DNA of 22,695 nt, taken from a virus. The notes below the pieces were generated by a model. That model had not been told where the DNA came from. It saw nothing but the letters and a program-made list of their open reading frames with translations, and made no database searches. The stretch spans positions 1-22,695 of the IMG/VR virus record IMGVR_UViG_3300049846_000669; one strand, written 5' to 3'. This document shows, one piece after another, positions 6,195-12,259 of this stretch (position 1 is the stretch's first letter; every line of letters begins with the position of its first letter). Both the position numbers and the translations under genes were made by a program.

Positions 6195-6854
6195 ATGGCA
6201 TTGGACCGCTACGAGTTCCCCCCTCTTGAAACCCGCCAGCGCTTCGGCCGCACCCTGACCGCTTGGAGTCGCCGCAACGGCTGGATCCACGACACGTTGC
6301 ACCTTTGGGGTGAGCAGGCCGGGTTTCCAGCCGTGCGAGACAGCAGCTTTAACCGCCTGCAGAACGCCAAGACCGAGCAGCCGTCACCGTTGACGTTCAT
6401 CCAGTTGGCGATGGCCAACGCCCGCGTGGCCGCTGGTGACTATTCCGGTGTCGTTGATCGCAGCCTGAAGGATCGGCTGGAGGGCTCAACCCCGATCTGC
6501 ACGCCGGAGGGCCAGCCATGGGGGGCGATGGAGTTCTTCGGCCACTTCGTTGGTGAGCTGGATGCACCGGAGTGGGCCAGCGGTCCTGACCCGCTCAGTG
6601 CCGAGCAGCTGCAGGAGCTATCAACGACGCAACAGCAGCGGTTTGAGGCGATTGCCGATGCCAAAGCCATCAGTCCAGCAGTGGCATGGCGGCAGCTGGA
6701 GTCGCATTGCACAGCCATGACCCCTTCCCAGCGGCAAGTGCTGCGTGACGTGCTGAGCGGCTGGCACGTCTGGGACAGCGGTGAATGGGAGGCATTGGCC
6801 ACCGACGGCTCCGACCCGGTAGCCGATGCACTAGCCGCGTGGGAGAAAGGTTGA
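6195..6854 (+). CDS. Putative repressor-like HTH protein
   Basis: A 219-aa protein directly after the integrase. Residues 10-70 (RQRFGRTLTAWSRRNGW...DSSFNRLQNAKTEQPSPLTFIQLA) resemble a Cro/CI-type helix-turn-helix, with the shape of a recognition helix followed by the L-x-x-G/A-K-x-x-P pattern common in phage repressors. The rest is acidic and helical with no recognised catalytic site, including no Ser/Lys pair of LexA/CI autoproteases that I can see. ATG 6195 fits the domain start; a GTG at 6162 overlapping the integrase stop is possible. Its place between the integrase and the early operon suits a lysogeny regulator, a candidate to bind AGCCTAGGCT. Moderate confidence. Confidence 0.65.
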   Translation: MALDRYEFPPLETRQRFGRTLTAWSRRNGWIHDTLHLWGEQAGFPAVRDSSFNRLQNAKTEQPSPLTFIQLAMANARVAAGDYSGVVDRSLKDRLEGSTPICTPEGQPWGAMEFFGHFVGELDAPEWASGPDPLSAEQLQELSTTQQQRFEAIADAKAISPAVAWRQLESHCTAMTPSQRQVLRDVLSGWHVWDSGEWEALATDGSDPVADALAAWEKG

Positions 6855-6879
6855 CCGCTAGCGGAACCTAGCCTAGGCT
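6851..6879 (+). promoter_or_regulatory. Strong early promoter with two operator-like palindromes
   Basis: TTGACC (6851-6856), a 17-base spacer and TAGGCT (6874-6879) make the best sigma70-type promoter in the window. The palindromes CCGCTAGCGG (6855-6864) and AGCCTAGGCT (6870-6879) cover the spacer and the -10. It overlaps the stop of the preceding regulator gene and would drive the annealing-protein operon. Confidence 0.65.
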
Positions 6880-6885
6880 GGTGGA

Positions 6886-6905
6886 GTGCCGCGCCGATGC
6901 GGCAC
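6886..6905 (+). promoter_or_regulatory. Perfect hairpin at the expected mRNA 5' end
   Basis: GTGCCGC (6886-6892) and GCGGCAC (6899-6905) form a perfect 7-bp stem with a 6-base loop. The stem starts about seven bases after the -10 at 6874, so it would sit at the very 5' end of the transcript and leave about 16 bases before the ATG at 6922. Such stems can protect mRNA from decay. There is no U-tract, so it is not a terminator. Confidence 0.5.
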
Positions 6906-6921
6906 CCGATACTCCGCACCC

Positions 6922-7617
6922 ATGACCACCGACATCCCGAATCTGGGAGGGGTCATCACGCCCGATGACATCTCCACCAAAGGCACAGGCAGCTACGCAG
7001 CTGACTATGTGAACTGGGCGAAGATCGCCCATCTGCTGCATGTCCATGCACCTGGCTGGCAGTTCCAGCTGGTGCAGGACCCCTACGGCAGCCATGTTTG
7101 GAAAGCCCCCGATGGCACGGGTTATGTCGTCGGGTGCTTTGTCAACGGTGAGCAGCGCACGCCGGACTTTCCCCAGGCGTGCATGGACAACCGCAACAAC
7201 CCGATCGCGGTTGATCGGATCACGGCCCGCACGCTGACCGACACGCATCGCCGTTGCCTCTGCACAGCGGCTGCGTTCACCTTTGGCTTGGGCTACGAGC
7301 TATGGGCACGGGTTGAGGTGGAAAACCCGATGCGTGACGACGAGCCGGCTAGTCCTAGCAAGCCGCAAGCTGTCAAGGCCGTGCCGGCCAAGAAGGCACC
7401 CGGCAACCCCGTACCCGGCGGCGATCGCCTGAGCGTTGCCGAAGTGCAGGATCTGGTGCAGGCCGTCGTGAAGCTGAGTGAAGAAAAGCGGGCCGGTGTT
7501 GTGGCTGCTTTCCAAGAACACTTTTGCCTGCCAGCGGACAAAAAGGCCGCTGACTACATCAAGACCGCCGCGCACCGCGACTTCCTGATGGCGCAGATCC
7601 ATGCCGCAGCCGCCTGA
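6922..7617 (+). CDS. Single-strand annealing protein, Sak3/DUF1071-like
   Basis: A 231-aa protein matching the pattern of the DUF1071 (Sak3-type, Rad52-like) phage annealing proteins, which pair complementary single strands during phage recombination. The core runs from YVNWAKIAHLLHVHAPGW through the strands around GYVVGCFVNG, to MDNRNNPIAVDRITARTL, then THRRCLCTAAAFTFGLGYELWAR. The last segment corresponds to the family's R-x-L-x-K-A-x-A-x-x-G-L-G signature. An Ala/Pro/Lys linker (about 135-160) precedes a small helical C-terminal domain. ATG 6922 fits the domain start; a GTG at 6886 lies inside the leader hairpin. It likely partners with the RecB-like exonuclease (964-1843). Confidence 0.7.
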   Translation: MTTDIPNLGGVITPDDISTKGTGSYAADYVNWAKIAHLLHVHAPGWQFQLVQDPYGSHVWKAPDGTGYVVGCFVNGEQRTPDFPQACMDNRNNPIAVDRITARTLTDTHRRCLCTAAAFTFGLGYELWARVEVENPMRDDEPASPSKPQAVKAVPAKKAPGNPVPGGDRLSVAEVQDLVQAVVKLSEEKRAGVVAAFQEHFCLPADKKAADYIKTAAHRDFLMAQIHAAAA

Positions 7618-7837
7618 TGACCACATCCGACTTGCTCTCGCGCATGTATCCGCTGCCATCGAGGGCGTTGAAGCAACAGTCCACGAGGCTTATGCAGATG
7701 CTGCATACGATGCCCGCATCAGTGCCTACGGGAACATCTGCGCCCGCCGCGTCCTCCTGCAACGGGTCCGCGCCGATCTCACCCTCCTGCATCGCTCCGT
7801 ATCTACACCGGGTGTGCTGGCTGCTGACCAGTCCTGA
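7601..7837 (+). CDS. Hypothetical 78-aa helical protein
   Basis: Unrecognised protein that looks almost entirely helical (IRLALAHVSAAIEGVEATVHEA... and ARRVLLQRVRADLTLLHRS), possibly a small coiled coil. It starts 17 bases inside the annealing-protein gene and overlaps the next gene by about 26 bases, consistent with a dense operon. I prefer this frame over the alternative one across 7617-7811, because its translation has regular amphipathic helices while the alternative is Ser/Pro-rich and irregular. Confidence 0.55.
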   Translation: MPQPPDDHIRLALAHVSAAIEGVEATVHEAYADAAYDARISAYGNICARRVLLQRVRADLTLLHRSVSTPGVLAADQS

Positions 7838-8060
7838 TGGTCGCTACCTGCGGGACATCTGCGGCACCGTGCTGCACTGGGCGACTTCGCCGAATGCTGT
7901 GCCTGATGCCCAGCGTTATGCAACTTTTGCACGGGCAAAGTCGGTGTGGCTTCGCCTTCGTGAACTGTCGCTGCCTGAGGATGACGGCATAGCCATCAAC
8001 CCGGTTGATTTCTATGCCCATCCTGCAACTCCATCACTCTGGTGTGCTCTCAATGACTAG
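7812..8060 (+). CDS. Hypothetical 82-aa protein
   Basis: Unrecognised protein. A coding-like stretch runs from SPDGRYLRDICGTVLHWAT to FARAKSVWLRLRELSLPEDD, with no catalytic motif. No ATG is available; GTG 7812 is the most likely start and overlaps the preceding gene. The same frame is open back to 7617, but that upstream part reads as a shadow of the 7601 gene. The stop overlaps the next start at 8053. Confidence 0.5.
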   Translation: MCWLLTSPDGRYLRDICGTVLHWATSPNAVPDAQRYATFARAKSVWLRLRELSLPEDDGIAINPVDFYAHPATPSLWCALND

Positions 8061-8241
8061 CACTAGCCAGGCCAAACCGCGTCGGTACGCGCGGTCCACC
8101 CACAGCATCAAGGTCGGCACCCATCTCTGGCCCGATGTGCTGGAGCTAGTGCGCAAGCACGCCGAAGAACACCACCTCACCCCTAGCGGTGCGGTGCATG
8201 ACTGCCTGCGTCGTTACTTCCAACTTCCCACCATCAACTGA
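8053..8241 (+). CDS. Small RHH-like DNA-binding protein
   Basis: A 62-aa basic protein with a short strand (HSIKVGTHLW) and two helices (DVLELVRKHAEEHH, PSGAVHDCLRRYF), the layout of a ribbon-helix-helix domain. The N-terminus (TSQAKPRRYARST) is a basic tail that could contact DNA. ATG 8053 overlaps the preceding stop; an ATG at 8005 would add 16 residues that read as the neighbour's frame. It is a candidate regulator of the early operon, the third RHH-like protein in the window. Confidence 0.6.
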   Translation: MTSTSQAKPRRYARSTHSIKVGTHLWPDVLELVRKHAEEHHLTPSGAVHDCLRRYFQLPTIN

Positions 8242-8244
8242 TCC

Positions 8245-8571
8245 ATGGCTGATTTCCAACCCGCTCTGCCTGTGCCTGTGAAGTGGAGCACCGGCGAGAA
8301 CCGCTACGACACCGCTGGCAAGCAACCGCGCAGCCTCTCGCTGTTTATTCCACGCGAGTCGGCCGTGGCCTTTGCCAACTACATCATGAACAGCGCTGAC
8401 GACAATGAGAAGCAGCGCACTGGCAAGGTCTGGGACTACGAAAAGAAGGCCGAGGTGGAAGTGGAAGGCTTTTACATCAACGGCAAGGGCCGCGAGGGCA
8501 ACGGCGGTGACTTTGGCACCATCAACCCGGCAGCCACGAACGCGGCACTGCCAGCCACGATGCCGTTCTGA
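8245..8571 (+). CDS. Hypothetical 108-aa protein, possible ssDNA-binding
   Basis: Unrecognised as a family. It is strand-rich (SLSLFIPRESAVAFANYIM, KVWDYEKKAEVEVEGFYING), followed by a Gly/Asn-rich flexible tail ending ATMPF. A short hydrophobic Pro-Phe tip after a flexible tail recalls bacterial SSB, and the place two to three genes after an annealing protein would suit an SSB. The tail lacks the acidic residues usual in SSB, so this is a guess. The start ATG follows the previous stop by three bases; the stop overlaps the next ATG (TGATG). Confidence 0.65.
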   Translation: MADFQPALPVPVKWSTGENRYDTAGKQPRSLSLFIPRESAVAFANYIMNSADDNEKQRTGKVWDYEKKAEVEVEGFYINGKGREGNGGDFGTINPAATNAALPATMPF

Positions 8572-8897
8572 TGAAGCCTCAGCTGTTTAGCAGCTCCGGC
8601 GTCCGCATTGAGTCACGCCGCGATCACAACGGCCGTATCTATCTGGCATGGAAACCCCATGCCTCCATGTGGTTCAACGATCGCCGCAGCCTGCTTCGCT
8701 GGTTGGCATGGCCGATCAAAACACCCACCGGTGATGCCCTGCGCGCCTGGCTAGATGAGCTGGAATCCTCGGACAAGGGGGTCAAGCCCAAGGCCACAGA
8801 AGGCCTCAGCGCCGAGCACATTGCCACCGGCTTCGGGCCCGAGGTGCATGGCGTGGACGAGTCCGACCCCAACCATCAAACGCGCACCATCATCTGA
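8571..8897 (+). CDS. Hypothetical 108-aa protein
   Basis: Unrecognised. The N-terminal half is basic and Trp/Arg-rich (RRDHNGRIYLAWKP, MWFNDRRSLLRWLAWPIK), suggesting nucleic-acid contact. The C-terminal third is acidic and polar, probably disordered. It is coupled to both neighbours by TGATG overlaps, which supports its reality. Confidence 0.6.
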   Translation: MKPQLFSSSGVRIESRRDHNGRIYLAWKPHASMWFNDRRSLLRWLAWPIKTPTGDALRAWLDELESSDKGVKPKATEGLSAEHIATGFGPEVHGVDESDPNHQTRTII

Positions 8898-9058
8898 TGA
8901 ATCCTTGCGATCCGATCGTTCAGCAGGCCCGTCAGGACCTGCTGGATCGTGCCTACGAGCTGAACGGTCGCAATAAACCTGACCACCCTTTGCATTGCCT
9001 CTACACCGCTCTGGCGAACACCACCATCTATGAGTGCCTCAACAAGCCCAACAATTGA
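8897..9058 (+). CDS. Hypothetical 53-aa protein
   Basis: A short gene starting in a TGATG overlap with the previous stop. The product (NPCDPIVQQARQDLLDRAYELNG...HPLHCLYTALANTTIYECLN) is helical with three Cys and no recognised motif. Its last 29 bases overlap the next gene. The tight packing on both sides supports it. Confidence 0.5.
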   Translation: MNPCDPIVQQARQDLLDRAYELNGRNKPDHPLHCLYTALANTTIYECLNKPNN

Positions 9059-9188
9059 AGACCTGCTGGCCGAATGGTGGCGGGACTCCTATCCCTACGC
9101 TGCCCCGATCAACAACCAGACCGCACTGCTGATGACGCAGTTTGCATCCTGGTTGCTCGCTCAGAAGTCCCGCGAACTTCACTCCTAA
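9030..9188 (+). CDS. Hypothetical 52-aa protein
   Basis: The last gene of the early rightward operon. The product (TIEDLLAEWWRDSYPYAAPINNQTALLMTQFASWLL...) is amphipathic and Trp/Tyr-rich. The C-terminal helix is moderately hydrophobic but not a clear membrane span. The stop lies six bases before the intrinsic terminator at 9195, which fits a true operon end. Confidence 0.5.
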   Translation: MSASTSPTIEDLLAEWWRDSYPYAAPINNQTALLMTQFASWLLAQKSRELHS

Positions 9189-9194
9189 ACCCAT

Positions 9195-9215
9195 GGCCGG
9201 CACTGCCGGCCTTTT
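9195..9215 (+). terminator. Intrinsic terminator between early operon and sigma factor
   Basis: GGCCGGC (9195-9201), a 3-base loop and GCCGGCC (9205-9211) form a perfect 7-bp stem followed by TTTT. It lies only 12 bases before the sigma-factor ATG. No promoter is visible between them, so sigma expression would depend on read-through. Confidence 0.8.
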
Positions 9216-9227
9216 CCTTGTCCGCTC

Positions 9228-10130
9228 ATGTCTGTCGGCTCCCTTGATTGGCTCCTCCAGCATTCGCACAACTACCCTCTGCTCACTGGCGAGCAGGAAA
9301 TCATCTACAACCGCCACGTCCGGGAATGGCTAGCCCTGCGGGATAAGGCCAACCCGACCAAGCGTGAGCAGGCTGTGATCCGCCGTGGCAAACGGGCCTA
9401 CGACCGCTTCTTCATGTCCAACATCCGTATGGTTGTTCACCTCGCTCAGCGCTACCGGCGCTTTGTTGGGGCATTGACGCTGGAGGACATGACGCAGGAA
9501 GGCCTGCTTGGCCTGGAGCGGGCCATCGTCAAGTTTGACGCTACTCGCGGCTACAAGTTCTCTACCTACGCCTTCAACTGGATAAGGCAGTCCATCAACC
9601 GCTCCATCAGCAGCAAGTCGCGCATGATCCGACTGCCGGACAATGCGATCCAGTCCATCAAGAAGGCCTTTGACTACATGAACGAGTACAAGCGGAAGCA
9701 TGGGCACCGTCCGACGCTTGCACAGATTTCGGAGCACTGCAACATCAGTCAGCACACCCTGCGGGCATATATGCCGCACGGTGCGCCGGTGATCAGCTTG
9801 GATGAGCTGTGCTGCAATAACCGAGAGGATGCCTCAACCTTGCTAGAGCTGATCGCTGACGCGAACAACACCAATGAAGTGGATATGTTTGCTGAGCAGG
9901 TGGATCAGCTGCATGAGGCTATTGGCGGGCTGAATCCGATTGATCGTCACATCCTCGACAGCCTCTACTACGGCGTGGATGGCGCACCGATCAGCATGAG
10001 GCAGATTGCCAGCGAGGTGGGCATCACCCGTCAGGCAGTGGCCCAGCGGCACAATGCCACGCTGCGCCGTCTGCGCCTCAAGCTTGCTCAGAGAGGGCCG
10101 CTTGACACTCCAGCGCTGCAATGTGCTTAG
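9228..10130 (+). CDS. Phage-encoded RpoD-type sigma factor
   Basis: A 300-aa sigma factor of the sigma70 group 2/3 type abundant in cyanobacteria. It would redirect host RNA polymerase to its own promoters. Region 1.2-like sequence is at 5-40. Region 2 spans 56-135, with the core-binding NIRMVVHLAQRYRR and LTLEDMTQEGLLGLERAI, then the -10-reading YKFSTYAFNWIRQSINRSI. Region 3 runs about 140-215. Region 4 spans 233-287, with the -35-reading helix-turn-helix ISMRQIASEVGITRQAVAQRHN. All regions are present, so it should be functional. Its start is 12 bases past an intrinsic terminator, with no visible Shine-Dalgarno sequence. The likely targets are the late genes on the opposite strand. The end overlaps the convergent gene by 53 bases. 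Confidence 0.93.
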   Translation: MSVGSLDWLLQHSHNYPLLTGEQEIIYNRHVREWLALRDKANPTKREQAVIRRGKRAYDRFFMSNIRMVVHLAQRYRRFVGALTLEDMTQEGLLGLERAIVKFDATRGYKFSTYAFNWIRQSINRSISSKSRMIRLPDNAIQSIKKAFDYMNEYKRKHGHRPTLAQISEHCNISQHTLRAYMPHGAPVISLDELCCNNREDASTLLELIADANNTNEVDMFAEQVDQLHEAIGGLNPIDRHILDSLYYGVDGAPISMRQIASEVGITRQAVAQRHNATLRRLRLKLAQRGPLDTPALQCA

Positions 10131-10296
10131 TGGCAGCACGCAGAATCAAATCCTGCTGCATCGTCAGCTGACATAGCTTGAGCAGCATGTCTTGAGCTTC
10201 ACCCAAGCTGTAGCAGGCAATCGCTCGCCGCTGGCGTTCCAGAGTGAGCAGGTGCTCAGGCCCCGGCTTGGGGACCATCCACTCACCCCAGGCCAT
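10078..10296 (-). CDS. Hypothetical 72-aa helical protein
   Basis: Unrecognised protein: a short N-terminal part (GEWMVPKPGPEHLLTL), then nearly continuous helix (RRAIACYSLGEAQDMLLKLCQLTMQQDLILRAATKHIAALECQ), likely a coiled coil. It is convergent with, and overlaps by 53 bases, the sigma-factor 3' end. Read-through transcripts from the two genes would be antisense to each other. The upstream 35 bases are shared with the divergent gene at 10332. Confidence 0.55.
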   Translation of the reverse strand: MAWGEWMVPKPGPEHLLTLERQRRAIACYSLGEAQDMLLKLCQLTMQQDLILRAATKHIAALECQAALSEQA

Positions 10297-10331
10297 ACGG
10301 CTATCTAGAGGTACTCCGTAACTTGCCCGCG

Positions 10332-10517
10332 ATGGTGGATCAGCCGCGTGTTGAGCTGATCCATACCATCAACGGCAAATTGTGGCGGGTGTGTGGGATG
10401 GGTTATTGCACGTTTCACGCGCAGCGATGGCAGGCGGTAGTGATGTTTGAGTGTTTGATGGTTGCAAAGGGCTTAAGCGGTCAGGATGCGACGGACGGTG
10501 GAGCGGGAGATCAGTAG
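10332..10517 (+). CDS. Hypothetical 61-aa protein
   Basis: Unrecognised. The first 45 residues (PRVELIHTINGKLWRVCGMGYCTFHAQRWQAVVMFECL) read as a small strand-rich domain; the Gly/Asp-rich tail may be disordered. A possible -10, TAACTT, ends seven bases before the ATG, which would again give a near-leaderless mRNA. The 3' 45 bases overlap the convergent membrane-HTH gene at 10473. Confidence 0.4.
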   Translation: MVDQPRVELIHTINGKLWRVCGMGYCTFHAQRWQAVVMFECLMVAKGLSGQDATDGGAGDQ

Positions 10518-10661
10518 GTGGTCAGCGATGCGCTGTTGTGTCCAGCCCTGACGGCGCAGGCGCTTGACGCGTTGCTCACGGCTCTCGCTCAGCCAGAGCA
10601 CGACGCCCAGCAGGGCGACCAGTGGCAGCAGCAGCCACCAGAGGATGCAGGTGGTGGTCAT
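10473..10661 (-). CDS. Membrane-anchored helix-turn-helix miniprotein
   Basis: A 62-aa protein with two clear parts. Residues 5-25 (CILWWLLLPLVALLGVVLWL) are a strong transmembrane helix. Residues 30-62 (EQRVKRLRRQGWTQQRIADHL then LISRSTVRRILTA) are a resolvase/Hin-type helix-turn-helix, with the G-W-T-x-x-x-I-A and S-R-S-T-V-R-R-I-L pattern. Only a few charged residues link them, so a membrane-tethered DNA-binding protein is implied. It starts by ATGA overlap with the 50-aa gene upstream and ends the lysis-side operon. Candidate roles: coupling membrane state to transcription, or anchoring DNA to the membrane. I do not know a named family for it. Confidence 0.7.
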   Translation of the reverse strand: MTTTCILWWLLLPLVALLGVVLWLSESREQRVKRLRRQGWTQQRIADHLLISRSTVRRILTA

Positions 10662-10810
10662 TCGTCGTCCTCCGTGTCGAGGTAGTCGGCGATCAGATCA
10701 GCGAGGTGCTCGGGGAGGTTTCCATAGACCGCCAACTCGGCGAGGTCTTCTGGGTGTGCTTCCAGCGCGAGCACCAGCAGCCGCACGGCTGCGATGGTGT
10801 CGGGGTGCAT
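10658..10810 (-). CDS. Hypothetical 50-aa acidic protein
   Basis: A short acidic protein (HPDTIAAVRLLVLALEAHPE...NLPEHLADLIADYLDTEDDE), two to three helices with an acidic tail and no recognised motif. It is coupled by ATGA overlap to the membrane-HTH gene. The 97 bases upstream (10811-10907) hold no gene. They contain a weak promoter-like TTGGCT and another copy of TGCGGTAG, so a separate promoter for this pair is possible. Confidence 0.55.
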   Translation of the reverse strand: MHPDTIAAVRLLVLALEAHPEDLAELAVYGNLPEHLADLIADYLDTEDDE

Positions 10811-10907
10811 GGTTTCAATGCTGTGGAATGCCGGTGGTGGGCGCTGCCCATCTCTTCCGACACGTACACACTACCGCACTAGCTAGCCAACGTCTACTGC
10901 TAGGTGG

Positions 10908-11078
10908 CTAGGCAGCCTCAGGGCCGTCGTCTGACTCGCGGGCCAGCCACTCACGGGCATAGCTCTCGCTGTAGCTCATGAACGTGATCTGATTCGCATA
11001 GGCGATCCACAGCACTGCACCGGTGTCGCGTTGCAGACGGATCAGGCCGGGGGCGATCTCAGTGCTGATGCCGTTCAT
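10908..11078 (-). CDS. Hypothetical 56-aa protein after endolysin
   Basis: Starts in an ATGA overlap with the endolysin stop. The product (STEIAPGLIRLQRDTGAVLWIAYANQITFMSYSESYAREWLARE) looks like a compact strand-strand-helix fold without a signal peptide. Its position in the lysis cassette suggests a lysis accessory or regulatory role, but nothing in the sequence defines it. Confidence 0.6.
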   Translation of the reverse strand: MNGISTEIAPGLIRLQRDTGAVLWIAYANQITFMSYSESYAREWLARESDDGPEAA

Positions 11079-12259
11079 GGGTTGGCAATGATGGCCCAGC
11101 CGTCGTTGCCCTCAACCATCCATCGAGGCCCCCAGTTCTTGCGGGAGTAGGCCAGGCCAGCGCCGCGAGTGCCGGCATAGCTGCCTTCGGCTACAAGCAT
11201 TTCGCCGAATGGATCGTTGACGATCACAGCCGTGGGCGTGGTGCCGATGACGATCAGCCAGTGGCCACCACCCGATGGTGCGGTGCTTGGGCCATGGTGC
11301 AGAAACCCGCATGGCACCGGCACACCGCGTGCAATCTGCTGCTCTAGGTCTGCCCAGGTGCAGTTCTGGCGGAACTTGGCACTGATGCCGTAGTGAGCCA
11401 AGGCCTTGAGCTGTGCCTGCGCATCGGTGGTGTCGCCATACTTCAGCACCGTCTGGAGGTACTGGTCATCCGCGTTGGCTCCGCTGAGCTTCCCAGGCCG
11501 CAGGTAGGCCACGAGCATGGCGCAGCTGCTGCTGAAGCACATGCGGTTGGCTTGACCAGCCACCTGGCTGTCGTGCTGGCTGTAGTACGGCACCTTCAGC
11601 GGACCAAGCGCACCGCTCTGCTGCACAGGCACACGACCAGCGTTGCAGAACAGATCAATCTCGGCTTGCCGGCGCCGCTCTAATCCAGCCAGGACGGCCT
11701 CACCAGCATGGACCCACTTGGCCAGCTCCTGCCGCACCACGGTGCAGGGCTCCTCACCCTTCAGCAGCCGCTTGCGCAGTGTTGAGTCTTCAACTGCGGC
11801 CAGACCGACGTTGTAGGCAAAGCTGATCAGCGCAGCGATGCGATCCACGTGCCAACCACGGGCCAATGGCAGCAGCTGCAGCACACCTGGCCCAAACAAC
11901 GTCTCCACATCGTTGACCAGCAACTCATCAGCCATGGCCTGGCTGATCTTGTCGCCCTTGCGCACCGGTGAATCCAGATAGCGCGTGGTGCCGTAGCCAA
12001 TCGTCCACGGTGCGCCACCGGTCCCAGGATCTGGGTAGGCCTCCAGCTTGCAGCCCTCAAACGCTTTGATGATCTTCAGCGCGGGTGCCACCCAACCAGG
12101 TGGTGGCAGTGCCTTGGGTGGTGGATCAGCGCGGTACAGCTCCGCAAACTCATCAAGCTGATCAACAGTGAGCTGCCCTTCCAGCCAGTTCCAAGCTGCC
12201 AGCTGATGACTGAGAGCCTTGTAATGCTTGGCTGCATCAGCTAGGCGGATGCTGGTCAA
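11075..12259 (-). CDS. Endolysin: GH24 lysozyme fused to C39-like peptidase domain
   Basis: A 394-aa enzyme with two probable cell-wall-degrading domains. Residues about 55-205 are a T4-type GH24 lysozyme with Glu68 (KAFEGCKLEAY), Asp77 and Thr86 (PWTIGYGT), which cleaves glycan strands. Residues about 222-394 match papain-fold C39-like peptidases: YYSQHD, Cys241 in MCFSSSCAML, His333 in GGHWLIVIG and Asn/Asp348-349 in VNDPFG. A short N-terminal helical region (1-50) precedes both. There is no signal peptide, so it depends on a holin. The start is TTG, overlapping the upstream stop as TTGA. The peptidase may cut peptide crosslinks; its substrate is not shown by sequence. Confidence 0.88.
   Translation of the reverse strand: MTSIRLADAAKHYKALSHQLAAWNWLEGQLTVDQLDEFAELYRADPPPKALPPPGWVAPALKIIKAFEGCKLEAYPDPGTGGAPWTIGYGTTRYLDSPVRKGDKISQAMADELLVNDVETLFGPGVLQLLPLARGWHVDRIAALISFAYNVGLAAVEDSTLRKRLLKGEEPCTVVRQELAKWVHAGEAVLAGLERRRQAEIDLFCNAGRVPVQQSGALGPLKVPYYSQHDSQVAGQANRMCFSSSCAMLVAYLRPGKLSGANADDQYLQTVLKYGDTTDAQAQLKALAHYGISAKFRQNCTWADLEQQIARGVPVPCGFLHHGPSTAPSGGGHWLIVIGTTPTAVIVNDPFGEMLVAEGSYAGTRGAGLAYSRKNWGPRWMVEGNDGWAIIANP

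Noticed and set aside
7421-7428. HIP1 octamers GCGATCGC (also 19196-19203) as proof of a cyanobacterial host
   Set aside because: Only two copies in 22.7 kb, not clearly above chance for this base composition.
7617-7811. N-terminal part of the long frame 7617-8060
   Set aside because: It overlaps the better 7601-7837 frame and reads as Ser/Pro-rich irregular sequence. Only the part after GTG 7812 looks like protein.
500-9400. Apparent abundance of CTAG tetramers
   Set aside because: It looks frequent by eye, but I cannot count it reliably and it may match expectation at this GC content.
10622-10882. Plus-strand frames between the lysis and sigma regions
   Set aside because: They are antisense to the well-coupled 50-aa and 62-aa minus-strand genes.
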